Assembly: GCA_965249005.1 (NCBI GenBank)
Contig: CBDFLD010000009.1
Location: forward strand, 62,001 to 126,000
Source: CBDFLD01 sp965249005
GTDB taxonomy: Bacteria > Acidobacteriota > UBA6911
Length of the DNA stretch: 64,000 nt
Direction of reading: 5' to 3'
The notes below the pieces were generated by a model, which worked only from the letters and a program-made list of their open reading frames with translations, was not told the DNA's origin and did no database searches. The position numbers and the translations under genes were made by a program. Shown one piece after another: positions 1 through 8,461 of the stretch; the stretch's first letter is position 1; every line of letters starts with the position of its first letter.

Positions 1-1166
1 TTGTGACGTCAGCAGACTGACCACGACGTGCCCCATGAGAGCGATCAGCAGAGCGGGAATGATCGGCCTTTCCCAGAACTCAAGCAAAGTGTCCACATAG
101 CTCACCAAAGCCGAGACCACTGCACCCAAGACAATGGCTGCAACAGCCCCTTGCCATGTGGCGCGTTTCCAATACCTGCCCAGCAGGATCACCACCGCGA
201 GGCCGCTCAGCACGATGGGAACGAAAATCTCGATAAACTGAACGATGGCCTCGATCGTTAGCGCCAGAAAAGTGGCAGCCAAAAAAACCCACACCAAGGA
301 CCATCTTCCCACCGCGAGTGCCTTCCGTGGGTACCTTCCAGTACACATGGGATAGATGTGACGCACAAAAAAGGTCGCCGATACGGCAGCGTCAGAGTCT
401 CCAGATGAGAAGATGGCCGCGCTGATCGCGACCACCACCACGGCCGCCACCCAAGTCGGAAGCACCTCGATAATCAACCAAGGAATGGCTTGATCCTGCG
501 GAACGATCTTTGGATTGAGGGCGAAAACGTACATGCCCGTGATTCCGAGCCGCGACCAGGCTCCATTTTGCAGTCTTTTCGCTGATGGAACTGTAAATTC
601 GGTGTCGATTATTGGTGTCGGAGATCATCGAAACGACAAGCACAAAAAAAAGGCTGATCACTTTCTTCCAGCCAAGGATCTCCACTCCGAAAAAAGAGAA
701 ATACCCCGCCGGAACACTCGCTTTCAAGCCCGCAAATCCATCAACACCCTCAAGCGCGACAATCGTTAACACGATAAAGCCAGCGAGCAAGATACACGCT
801 TGAACGATGTCGGTATAGACAACGGTCAGCAGACCCCCGGGAATCGCCGTGACCCCCATCAAGACGCCAGCGATAACAATACAAAGCTTCAATTCAATGC
901 CGGTGATGAGGTTGATGATCAGTGCCCCGCCCGTCACCTGGACCGTGAGCCAGCACACTTTTGAGAGAAACAGCATGACGCTGGAAAGGTTGTAGAGGAG
1001 CGTGTTGCCGCCGTAATAGCAGGCGATCTCCTCGCTCAAGGTCATGAATTTGTATTTTCGCATCTCGGCGAAAAGCAACCCCGTGGCGATGATTCCCACT
1101 CCCAATCCCACCGGATACAGAGACCCTCCCCATCCGCTGACGTAGGAATGACCCGAGGCTCCCAGC
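1..1166 (-). pseudogene. Sodium:solute symporter (SSS family), truncated and frameshifted
   Basis: Read on the minus strand this is the middle of a sodium/solute symporter, an inner-membrane protein coupling Na+ entry to solute uptake. Many hydrophobic helices are visible, and the family-like segment SSGDSDAAVSATFFVRHIYP lies near 360-430. One reading frame runs from about 1160 to 565. The similarity then continues in another frame (NGAWSRLGITGMYVFALNP) to the window edge, so there is at least one frameshift. The N-terminal part is missing because the coding sequence stops where an IS6-like element begins, at 1167. The C-terminus lies outside the window. It is almost certainly inactive; the substrate is unknown. 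Confidence 0.7.
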
Positions 1167-1963
1167 GGGCTTTGTCAAGTTAAGCACATTCGGTCACAAT
1201 TGAGCCATGAGAACTAGTTACCGAGGCCATCGCTTTCCGCCCGAAATCATCAGTCATGCCGTCTGGCTGTATCACCGGTACACCCTGAGCTTTCGCGATC
1301 TTGAAGATCTGCTCGCCGAACGTGGCATCACATCTCCTACGAGGCAATCCGGTTCTGGTGTCTAAAGTTTGGGCCTGAATATGCCCGAAAACTCCGACGA
1401 AAACAGGGGCGAGGCGGTGACATCTGGCACGTTGACGAGGTCTTTATGAAGATCCAGGGAAGTCAGCTTTACCTTTGGCGAGCCGTCGATCAGGACGGAG
1501 ACGTGATCGATATCCTGGTCACGAAGCGAAGGAACAAACATGCTGCTAAGCGTTTCTTTCGCAGGGCCTTGAAGCATCAAGGCAAACCGCCCTGGCAACT
1601 CGTAACCGACAAGCTAAAGAGCTATACAGCAGCCCGTCGCGAGGTCTTCCCTTCCGTCCTGCACCGAACCGGCCAATACGAAAACAACCGGGCCGAGGTC
1701 TCACATCAACACACACGTTAACAGGAGCGGCAAATGCGGCGGTTCAAATCAATGGCACAGGCTCAGCGTTTTCTCTCCGTCCATGGTCAAGTTCAGAATC
1801 TATTCCGAATCGGTCGGCATCATCTCAAGGCCGCCCATCATCGACTCCTGCGAGACAGAGCTTTCGCCGACTGGAGCGAGGCGACTTGTGCTTACTGAGA
1901 AGAGGCAATCTGGGGATCTTTCTGTCTTGCAATCGCTTGATCTTGCTTAACTTGACAAAGCCC
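1167..1963 (+). mobile_element. IS6-family-like insertion sequence, decayed
   Basis: The element is 797 bp, the normal size for IS6 elements. It is bounded by a perfect 20-bp terminal inverted repeat, GGGCTTTGTCAAGTTAAGCA at 1167-1186 and its complement at 1944-1963. It carries one broken transposase gene. The flanking bases show no 8-bp duplication, so the two sides may not come from one simple insertion. The left side truncates a symporter gene. Confidence 0.8.
1207..1898 (+). pseudogene. IS6-family transposase (DDE), inactivated
   Basis: The reading frame starts MRTSYRGHRFPPEIISHAVW and ends near HLKAAHHRLLRDRAFADWSE, both typical of IS6-type transposases. The middle holds LYLWRAVDQDGDVIDILVTK, which includes the DDE catalytic region. 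A frameshift occurs near 1345, where the frame of the N-terminal helix-turn-helix part is lost. An in-frame stop occurs near 1719 (HTR-stop-QERQMRRF). The gene is therefore dead. Length without defects would be about 230 residues, normal for the family. Confidence 0.8.
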
Positions 1964-2083
1964 TGCGCGGGCCTCGCGGACGATCCAGGGTGCCGATTCC
2001 CACACCCTTCCCATTCTGCTAGATTAGAGCCAGTTAGGGGCCAGCGCCCTTCGATGAGAGGACTTTGACTAAGGAGCAAAGCC

Positions 2084-4537
2084 GTGACCGCAACCCGTGA
2101 TTTCTACATTCGACTGCTTCGGTGCGCCTGCCTGGGCGCGATTCTCTTAAAGCTGGCGCCCGAAGTCATGGCCCAGGCGCCCATCGTGCAGCCGGGCGCG
2201 CCCGGCCAACCCACGCGCGAGCTCAGCGCTGACGAGGCGATCAAGATCGCCGATACCAGCTACTCGCCGGCTGATGTGCAGTTCGTACACGACATGATTC
2301 CGCATCATCATCAGGCCCTCGAGATGTCGGCCTTGGTCGCCGATCGCACGAATCGACCGGAGCTGATCGACGTGTCCGGGCGCATCAACGTCTCGCAAGG
2401 CGACGAGATCAAGTTCATGCAGGAGTGGCTGCGCGAGCGGGATCAACACGTCCCGGACCCGGCCGCCCACGACGCGATGCACACGGACCACAAAATGGCA
2501 GGGATGGCCACTCCCGAACAGATGGCCGAGCTCGCCCGGTCGAAAGACACTGCTTTCGACCGGCTTTTCCTGACTCTGATGATCACCCATCACGAAGGCG
2601 CGGTGACCATGGTCAAGGAACTCCTCCAACAACCTGGTTCAGCGTACGATCCGGTACTGTTCGAATTCGTCGCGAATGTCACCAACGACCAGACCGCCGA
2701 GATCGAGCGGATGAATGCGCTCCTGGTCAGACTTTCTGACGATCCCCGTGCAGGACTTTCGGCCGGGCTCGATGACGCCGGACAGGCCCTGTCGAACATG
2801 AAGCTCCTGGCCACGCTGCCCAAACCGGCCGGATTCTACGACCCGCGCAACCCGGCCGGGCTGCCGCCAAAGAAAAAGGATTCTGACAAGCCCTCGGGTG
2901 AAGGAGTGGGCGAGGCACCCGCCGAGAAAAAAGAGGATCCCGAGGATGCGGACGAAGACGGGCGGGCGCCCCTGCTAAGCTTCTCGAACACCGACATGGC
3001 CTTTTCAGGCGACGTCATGGTGACCGGCAACTACCACGGCTTCAACCTCTACCGTCTGCGAGACGACGGGATCCCGAACCTTCTCAGCTCAATCGTCTGC
3101 CCCGGAGGGCAGGGTGACGTGTCCATCGTGGGCAACCTTCTGATCATGTCGGTGGAGCAAACCCGGGGACGGGTCGACTGCGGACTTCAGGGCGTGAGCA
3201 ATGACGTCAGTCCCGAACGCTTCCGCGGAATCCGCATTTTCGACATCAGCGACCTGACGCGGCCCGTGCAGGTGGGTGCGGTCCAGACCTGTCGCGGATC
3301 GCACACGCACTCGGTCATCCGGGGTCCGGGGGAAGATGGAAAGATCATTGTCTACAACTCCGGCGTCGCCGGTGTCCGAGAGCAGGCCGAGATGGAGAGC
3401 TGTTTCGACGAATCGCCAGGGGACGACCGGACTGCACTGTTTCGAATCGATGTCATCGAGATTCCAGTCGATGATCCGAGCAAGTCGCGCATCGTGGACA
3501 GTCCAGCCGTGTTCGCCGACCCCGAAACGGGCGTTCTGGCGGGTCTGTGGCGAGGTGGAGATCACGGCGATGACACGCAGGAGACCAGTCAGACCGATCA
3601 GTGTCACGACATCACGGCCTTTCCCGAGCTCGGAATTGCCGCCGGGGCCTGTTCGGGCAACGGCATCATCTTTGACATTTTGGATCCGTTGAGACCGAAG
3701 CGTATCGATGCGGTTGTCGACAAGGGTTTCGCTTACTGGCACTCGGCGACATTCAACAACGACGGAACCAAGGTCCTGTTCACGGACGAGTGGGGCGGGG
3801 GGGGCCGGCCGCGTTGCCGCACCTACGACCCGCTGACCTGGGGCGCGGATGCCATCTACGACATCGTCGACGGCAAGCTCGAGTTTCGGAGTTACTTCAA
3901 GATGCCGGCTCCGCAGGTCGAGCAGGAAAACTGCGTGGCACACAACGGTTCCATCGTCCCGGTTCCAGGCCGCGACATCTTTGTTCAGGCCTGGTATCAG
4001 GGCGGTATCTCGGTGATTGATTTTACCGATTCCGCGAACCCCGAGGAAATCGCCTACTTCGATCGTGGTCCCATCGACGCCGAGAAACTGGTAGTCGGCG
4101 GTTTCTGGTCGACCTATTGGTACAAGGGTCGGATCTACGGAACCGAGATCGTGCGCGGATTGGACGTGCTGGCGCTCGTACCGAGCGAACACCTGTCCGA
4201 AAATGAAGTCGCTGCGGCGGCTCTGGCCGATCAGGGGAGCCTGTTCAACCCGCAGCAGCAGTTCCGCGTCACCTGGCCGGCAGAGCCGGTCGTCGCCAAA
4301 GCCTACGTCGATCAGCTCGACCGCGGAAAAGCGCTTTCGACGTCATTGGTCGCCGACCTGACCCTGGCGCTGGACCGTTCGGCGGGGCAGCTCAAGTCCA
4401 GCGCAAGCGATGGGGAACTGGCTGTCAGACTGCAATCGATGGCGACGAAACTGGGAGAGGGAGGAGGAGACATCGTCCGGAAGCGGCGGGATGCGCTCGC
4501 CGAGGTTCTGGGAGGCATTGCGGCAAGACTGCGGTAA
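2084..4537 (+). CDS. Exported DUF305 and LVIVD-repeat protein
   Basis: An intact 817-residue protein starting at GTG 2084, with AAGGAG seven bases upstream. The first 31 residues look like a signal peptide ending in VMAQA. Residues about 45-230 hold two DUF305 halves (HDMIPHHHQALEM and LMITHHEGAVTMV), a four-helix family rich in His and Met that is often linked to copper. Residues about 290-700 match the LVIVD repeat type, predicted beta-propeller, with repeated FDI.D/DFTDS motifs (GIRIFDISDLTRPVQVG). The linker at 260-295 is rich in Lys, Asp and Glu. A periplasmic or surface role is inferred; substrate unknown. It is one of the few undamaged genes in the first 14 kb. Confidence 0.8.
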   Translation: MTATRDFYIRLLRCACLGAILLKLAPEVMAQAPIVQPGAPGQPTRELSADEAIKIADTSYSPADVQFVHDMIPHHHQALEMSALVADRTNRPELIDVSGRINVSQGDEIKFMQEWLRERDQHVPDPAAHDAMHTDHKMAGMATPEQMAELARSKDTAFDRLFLTLMITHHEGAVTMVKELLQQPGSAYDPVLFEFVANVTNDQTAEIERMNALLVRLSDDPRAGLSAGLDDAGQALSNMKLLATLPKPAGFYDPRNPAGLPPKKKDSDKPSGEGVGEAPAEKKEDPEDADEDGRAPLLSFSNTDMAFSGDVMVTGNYHGFNLYRLRDDGIPNLLSSIVCPGGQGDVSIVGNLLIMSVEQTRGRVDCGLQGVSNDVSPERFRGIRIFDISDLTRPVQVGAVQTCRGSHTHSVIRGPGEDGKIIVYNSGVAGVREQAEMESCFDESPGDDRTALFRIDVIEIPVDDPSKSRIVDSPAVFADPETGVLAGLWRGGDHGDDTQETSQTDQCHDITAFPELGIAAGACSGNGIIFDILDPLRPKRIDAVVDKGFAYWHSATFNNDGTKVLFTDEWGGGGRPRCRTYDPLTWGADAIYDIVDGKLEFRSYFKMPAPQVEQENCVAHNGSIVPVPGRDIFVQAWYQGGISVIDFTDSANPEEIAYFDRGPIDAEKLVVGGFWSTYWYKGRIYGTEIVRGLDVLALVPSEHLSENEVAAAALADQGSLFNPQQQFRVTWPAEPVVAKAYVDQLDRGKALSTSLVADLTLALDRSAGQLKSSASDGELAVRLQSMATKLGEGGGDIVRKRRDALAEVLGGIAARLR

Positions 4538-4750
4538 AGAAGAACGAAGCATTCATTAAGGGGACAGTCATCCATGTCGCGTTGCGACACCCAAGGCGAT
4601 GAAAATGGCCGGAACCTTCTGAAAACACGATTCTTTGCCTGATTAATCGTCCAGCCAACCTGGCGCGGCACCGGGGAATTTTCAAAGCAGACACCCGGAC
4701 TGCACCCCTATCGTTAGACAGAAGAAATAGGGACAGAGTTAGAATAAGTA

Positions 4751-4783
4751 GTGTGGGAAGGGGCGGTAGCTCCCTTCCCACAC
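4751..4783. other. Perfect 12-bp hairpin
   Basis: GTGTGGGAAGGG at 4751-4762 pairs exactly with CCCTTCCCACAC at 4772-4783 around a 9-base loop. No T tract follows on either side, so a plain intrinsic terminator is not supported. The rest of 4538-5117 has no convincing gene. Its right part (about 4985-5117) is a noncoding block found again at 14630 and, inverted, at 50470, beside the tRNA-Leu scar. Confidence 0.45.
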
Positions 4784-5117
4784 TCAAACCTGTAGAGATC
4801 CCCGTCATGGATAACCCTCCTCAAACTCAATTGGCGATCGGTAGCCAAGTGCTGAATCGTTTTAGGTTGTGACCCTCACCTCGTGGTCGTTGATTAGGGG
4901 CCGGTGGAAAAACTTTTGGTTGGGCAAAAGCAGGTGTGCGTGGGCTGAGGCACCCGTTTGCTTAACGGAGGGGCGGGTACCCTGGGTGTCCTCGATTGTG
5001 CCCAAATTGTGCCCGCGGCAGTCCTAAACCACCCAACTCTATCCAACTCCACCCAAAGTAGAGCAGATCTAACGCTTTGATATCTCTAGTTGTTACAGTG
5101 ACTTGCAATATGCGGGT

Positions 5118-5180
5118 CTGGGACTTAAAATCCTGGGTCCCGTAAGGGACGTGCGGGTTCGATTCCCGCCCTCGGCACTT
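5118..5180 (+). other. Integration scar: 3' half of tRNA-Leu(UAA)
   Basis: The segment contains the anticodon loop CTTAAAA, a class II variable arm (GTCCCGTAAGGGAC), a T arm (GCGGGTTCGATTCCCGC) and the acceptor 3' strand CCTCGGCA. No 5' half is present. The same 63 bases recur at 14748-14810. A lone 3' half is what tyrosine-recombinase elements leave at the end away from the rebuilt tRNA. For a plus-strand tRNA that element lies to the left. Confidence 0.75.
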
Positions 5181-5443
5181 TGTTTTCAATAGGTTACAGC
5201 TTCAAGTAATCCATCCAAAAAACTCCAGAATGGCTCTGCTTTGCCCTTTCTCGAATCGCCAGGGTCAAGGAGTCCCGTTCCAGCTCGGGAAGATCACTAT
5301 GGTACCTACAGGGGTACGAACGGGTCCCATACTTGGAACTCCAGAAAAATATTTAATTTTTCTTGGGGGCTCTAGGGAGCAAGCGGAACCCATTCAAATG
5401 TGGGTCGGCAGTGTAGAATATGGCCGCAATCGTGATCACTAGT
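5181..5443. other. Noncoding flank with one arm-like repeat
   Basis: No gene seen. It holds one degenerate copy (5322-5342) of the palindromic motif GGGTCCCAT-N-GGGACTCC that recurs near other tRNA scars in this window. An A/T-rich stretch follows (5350-5370). Confidence 0.4.
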
Positions 5444-7295
5444 CCCAAAATAAGCGAGGTATGAGCTCGCTCGGAAAATCGTTTGCCTTTTCCGAATATC
5501 TCGTGGATTTCAGCTCCTTGTGCGTAACAGGGAAAGCAAAGAGAAACACAAGAGACAAACCTTCCATTGGTTGTCTGGATCACTTGATCTTGTTTGTCTC
5601 TGTTATGCCCTTCCTTTCGCCCGCCACTCTTGCTCCGCCGGGGGTACGGGCTCACCCGCCGGCGAGGCGCCTTCAAGTAAACCTGAGTTGCCTGATATAG
5701 TCGAACGTCGCCAAAAAGGTTTCGAGATGCTTGCTATAGGCCAATATCCTGTAAACGAGGCGACGACCGGTTCTTACAATCTGACAGGGTATTTGCACAA
5801 AGTTCACCAGGAAGCGTTTGAACTCCATCCTCAAGATATCACGACGTACTGTCGGCGCCTGCGTCACCAGGCCATACCAGGCCTTCAGATTCCACGCCAG
5901 CGATGCGATGACCATGTAGGCCCAGTTCGATACCAGACTGTCCGAAGGCATCCTCAAGGCGTTCACTCCACTCTTGAGCTGACCGATGACGTTTTCCTGG
6001 TTGCAGCGATCGTTGGCAAAAAGGACCACTTCTCCCATCGTCATCTCCCGATCGTTGGTGATGTAGAAGAAGTACCGGACCTCATCAAACAGCCGGTGCT
6101 CCCCCTTTTCGATCGTGAGGTTCTTCCGAACCACAACCATGCGATAGGTTTTCTTACAGTGTCCGGGACGATAGTCAAACTCGGCGACCTGCTCGCTCTG
6201 CAGGCGGATGTTCTTGAATTCTCTCTCCTTGATTACTTGTTCTTTGACGTTTTCCGGACGGCGCCGTTCTTCGCTCTTGACCTCATAACGAGGAGGCCGC
6301 TCGAGCGGTTTCCATTGTCTCTCCGGCAGGGCATCGGCCATCCCGACCAGGTTCGGCTTGGCGTCATAACCAAAGACAAAACCAACCCGCTCGTCCCAGC
6401 GATCGAAGTTTCTCGTCAGCGAGAAATCCGTGTCGCCCCGAAGCCAGACCTTCGTAAACACCGACGACACCAGATCGATTGCCCGGTCCATCCACTCGGC
6501 CGCTCCGTCGGAAGAGGGACGGTTGCCCGGCCGATTCATCAGATAGAGGACCTCATTCGTATTGGCCAAGGTCACGATCAACGGTGCGTAACCCCAGATC
6601 CCGTTGTAGGCAATGTCCATTCCTTCCTTGCATTCCCCCAAGGTTCCGGCGACGGTCCCGTCCACGTCGATGATGGCCTCCTTCCGGAAGGAAGCATCCT
6701 GCAACTTCCACACCTTGGTTCGGGTTTCATTGATGGTTTCCTGAAGTCCGAAGATCCAATCCTCATCGAAACGACGGAGGAAATCTCCAGCCGTCGTGGG
6801 ATCCGGAATCCTCTCGGCTCCCAGTCCGTTCATGTAGGTCTCATCCTGGCGCAACCGCTCGATATCTTCGAGACAGGTTCCACCCGACAAGACGTTGTAT
6901 GCGATGTTCAGTACATGATCGGATTCCCAGTAAGGAAAGTGGTACTTGAGCAAAACGATGTTTCTGTTGATATCTTTGTCCAATCCAAGCTTACACACGA
7001 GCTTGTGAATGGCTCCGATACCACCAGATCCGATGGCGCGCGTTCTCTCGGCGATCTCGTAGTAGGTGTTGGAGTCCTTGAACATAGGATCGGACCGGTC
7101 CTCAAACTGATTTCTTTCCAACCGGCGTGTAAGATTTTGCTTGTCTCGGAGGAGGATTCTGTGGTTTCTTTTATTCACCTGGAATGTGCTCCTTTCGGGA
7201 TGTCTTGTAAATATATCAAACGCATTTTATCCCGTAACGGCGCACGTTCCAGGGCTTTTCTTCCTCCTCATGCAAAAAATCACGCTGGACTAAGG
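5444..7295 (-). mobile_element. IS1380-family element, copy A
   Basis: This 1852-bp element is repeated in opposite orientation at 11825-13676. The ends are inferred from where the two copies stop matching: CCCAAAATAAGCG on one side and CCTTAGTCCAGCG on the other, an imperfect 13-bp inverted repeat. Both sides of both copies carry CTAG separated from the element by one variable base. It contains a single transposase gene on the minus strand. Confidence 0.85.
5673..7178 (-). CDS. IS1380-family transposase, copy A
   Basis: A 501-residue DDE transposase of the IS1380 type. Family-like blocks visible in order are PDPTTAGDFLRRFDED, EAIIDVDGTVAGTLGECK, MDIAYNGIWGYAPLIVTLAN, VWLRGDTDFSLTRNFDRWDE and a C-terminal helical region with NQENVIGQLKSGVNALRMPS. 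The Asp of DVDGT and the Asp pair of RGDTDF are likely catalytic residues (family knowledge). The protein is identical to the copy at 11942-13447, pointing to recent movement. A long open frame on the opposite strand is a shadow. Confidence 0.88.
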   Translation of the reverse strand: MNKRNHRILLRDKQNLTRRLERNQFEDRSDPMFKDSNTYYEIAERTRAIGSGGIGAIHKLVCKLGLDKDINRNIVLLKYHFPYWESDHVLNIAYNVLSGGTCLEDIERLRQDETYMNGLGAERIPDPTTAGDFLRRFDEDWIFGLQETINETRTKVWKLQDASFRKEAIIDVDGTVAGTLGECKEGMDIAYNGIWGYAPLIVTLANTNEVLYLMNRPGNRPSSDGAAEWMDRAIDLVSSVFTKVWLRGDTDFSLTRNFDRWDERVGFVFGYDAKPNLVGMADALPERQWKPLERPPRYEVKSEERRRPENVKEQVIKEREFKNIRLQSEQVAEFDYRPGHCKKTYRMVVVRKNLTIEKGEHRLFDEVRYFFYITNDREMTMGEVVLFANDRCNQENVIGQLKSGVNALRMPSDSLVSNWAYMVIASLAWNLKAWYGLVTQAPTVRRDILRMEFKRFLVNFVQIPCQIVRTGRRLVYRILAYSKHLETFLATFDYIRQLRFT

Positions 7296-7296
7296 A

Positions 7297-7417
7297 CTAG
7301 TGGCCTGTAACACGTGAATTCGTAGTAATGATTCGTTGATTAGCTCCGTTGAACGTGCTTCCATGCGTACGACAGTGTGCAACACGTAATAGCAATTCAA
7401 CTGTTACACGCCACTAG
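7297..7417. mobile_element. MITE-like element with 24-bp inverted ends
   Basis: CTAGTGGCCTGTAACACGTG at the left (inverted repeat 7297-7320) matches the complement of 7394-7417 at 21 of 24 positions. The 121-bp piece has no coding capacity. TA lies just inside both ends, as in MITEs moved by IS630/Tc1-type enzymes (inference). IS1380 copy A abuts it at a CTAG. Confidence 0.55.
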
Positions 7418-7711
7418 TGCCAGGACTAGCGCCACGGCAACAATGATCAAAACGAAGTTGCTCTTGGGGAAATCACCTTGAGGCAGGCCAAAAGGAGGGA
7501 AGGCTAGGATAGCAGATTCTGCCGTGCTCGGAGCACAGTTGGAGACATCGCCCAGAATGCCCGTTTTTGCTCTGGAGCCCCTGTACAATTAGGGCGTTTC
7601 CTGCAGCCAAAATCAGAAACCAATGGCTTGGGGTAGGAGCACAGCGGGAGTACAATACGTCTCTTACAACGTTCTCGCCTAGCTTCCACTGGAGGTCACC
7701 ATGCCACACGG
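7418..7711. other. Gene debris plus a shared leader repeat
   Basis: No intact gene. On the minus strand, 7400-7520 encodes a short hydrophobic stretch (SNFVLIIVAVALVLALV) that may be the end of a lost membrane protein. At 7668-7713 is a 46-bp leader found again at 36117-36162 with four mismatches. In both places it runs into an ATG followed by MPHG. Confidence 0.35.
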
Positions 7712-8161
7712 ACGCTCGCTGCATCGATTCACTTTACAGGGGAATGGCCGGCTAATTTCTATTTAGGTGGAGGCAAGGCTCGTCTGTACATTGGCGAACC
7801 CGCTACCGAAGATCAACGGCGCGAGCTGGAAGCAATTTGCAGTGGCAGGAAAAGCGGTCATTTGGCGAGTCTTTGGGGCGCGGTCATAGACGAATGGTTG
7901 CCAGCCAAGGTTGCGAGTGTCGCAATTTCTTGGGGCGAGAAACCGATCCTTTCTGTGAATGGCATTGGCCGAGCAACTATGCAGCCATTATCAAATGGTG
8001 CTGGGAAACCAACGGTTGTATCTGGCGCAATGTCGCAAGCAGGACTTCAGATTGATAGCATGAATTTGGCTAGCAGTGACGGAAGCCAGTGGTCTGATCC
8101 TGACTTTCGCAGCTGGGAAGGCAGCTCTGGAAATCTTCATGAGTTTGACTGGAGCAGCTGA
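7712..8161 (+). pseudogene. DUF1326-like protein, N-terminally truncated
   Basis: An open frame without a start codon encodes SIHFTGEWPANFYLGGGKAR, then EPATEDQRRELEAICSGRKS, GEKPILSVNG and a C-terminus ending HEFDWSS. The order of a variable beta part, a helix of the type ATEDQRRELEAI.SG and a closing aromatic segment fits DUF1326. Roughly the first third of the usual ~200 residues is missing. A second copy of the last 38 codons lies at 14061-14176. A DUF2182 fragment, the usual partner of DUF1326, sits 3.5 kb downstream at 11617. Function of the family is unknown. Confidence 0.5.
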
Positions 8162-8335
8162 CCAAGAACGGCGGGGTCGAAGACCGAAGTCAATGCTCTA
8201 TTGAGGCTGGTCTTCCTGTGAAAACGTTCGGTTCAGCTTCTGATAGAAGGACTAAAGAAGGAATTTTATCTTGGACCGTGCTTATGAGAAAGGCAGCCAC
8301 CCACACCTCTATCTACACCGGGAGATGTTTTGGTC
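8046..8335 (+). repeat. 290-bp direct repeat, copy 1
   Basis: Matches 14061-14350 over its full 290 bases with only two substitutions seen (AACGG/AAAGG and TTGGA/TCGGA). It covers the end of the DUF1326 fragment, the following noncoding DNA and the first bases of an IS91-like end. The two copies bracket the acyltransferase gene and IS1380 copy B. Confidence 0.85.
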
Positions 8336-8386
8336 TGGAAGGCAAATTTAGTGTTGCTCATAATCTGGCTGCGCCCGCTGTGGGAA
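8281..8386 (-). mobile_element. IS91-like terminal fragment, copy 1
   Basis: A block of about 106 bp starting CTTATGAGAAAGGC recurs at 11248-11353 (about 85-90 percent identical by eye) and partly at 14296-14350. In the 11248 copy it lies directly downstream of a minus-strand IS91-type transposase tail, so it is best read as the terminal region of that element. Here the transposase tail is absent. Confidence 0.5.
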
Positions 8387-8461
8387 GAAAGATCGTGGGG
8401 AAGATTTACAGGGGTCTCCGATAGAGCATTGCGCAAAGACTGATGTGATAAACAATTGACT

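Noticed and set aside
1161..1975. An 8-bp target duplication around the IS6-like element
   Set aside because: The bases outside the two 20-bp ends do not match.
3089..4192. Minus-strand frame inside the DUF305-LVIVD gene
   Set aside because: Shadow of a well-supported protein in GC-rich DNA.
5118..5180. A complete tRNA-Leu gene
   Set aside because: No D arm or 5' acceptor strand precedes the anticodon arm; the upstream bases are the repeated scar flank.
5520..7310. A 596-codon open frame opposite IS1380 copy A (and a longer one at 11276-13600 opposite copy B)
   Set aside because: It mirrors the transposase codons on the other strand, has no recognisable domain, and extends only by chance beyond the element; it is a shadow frame.
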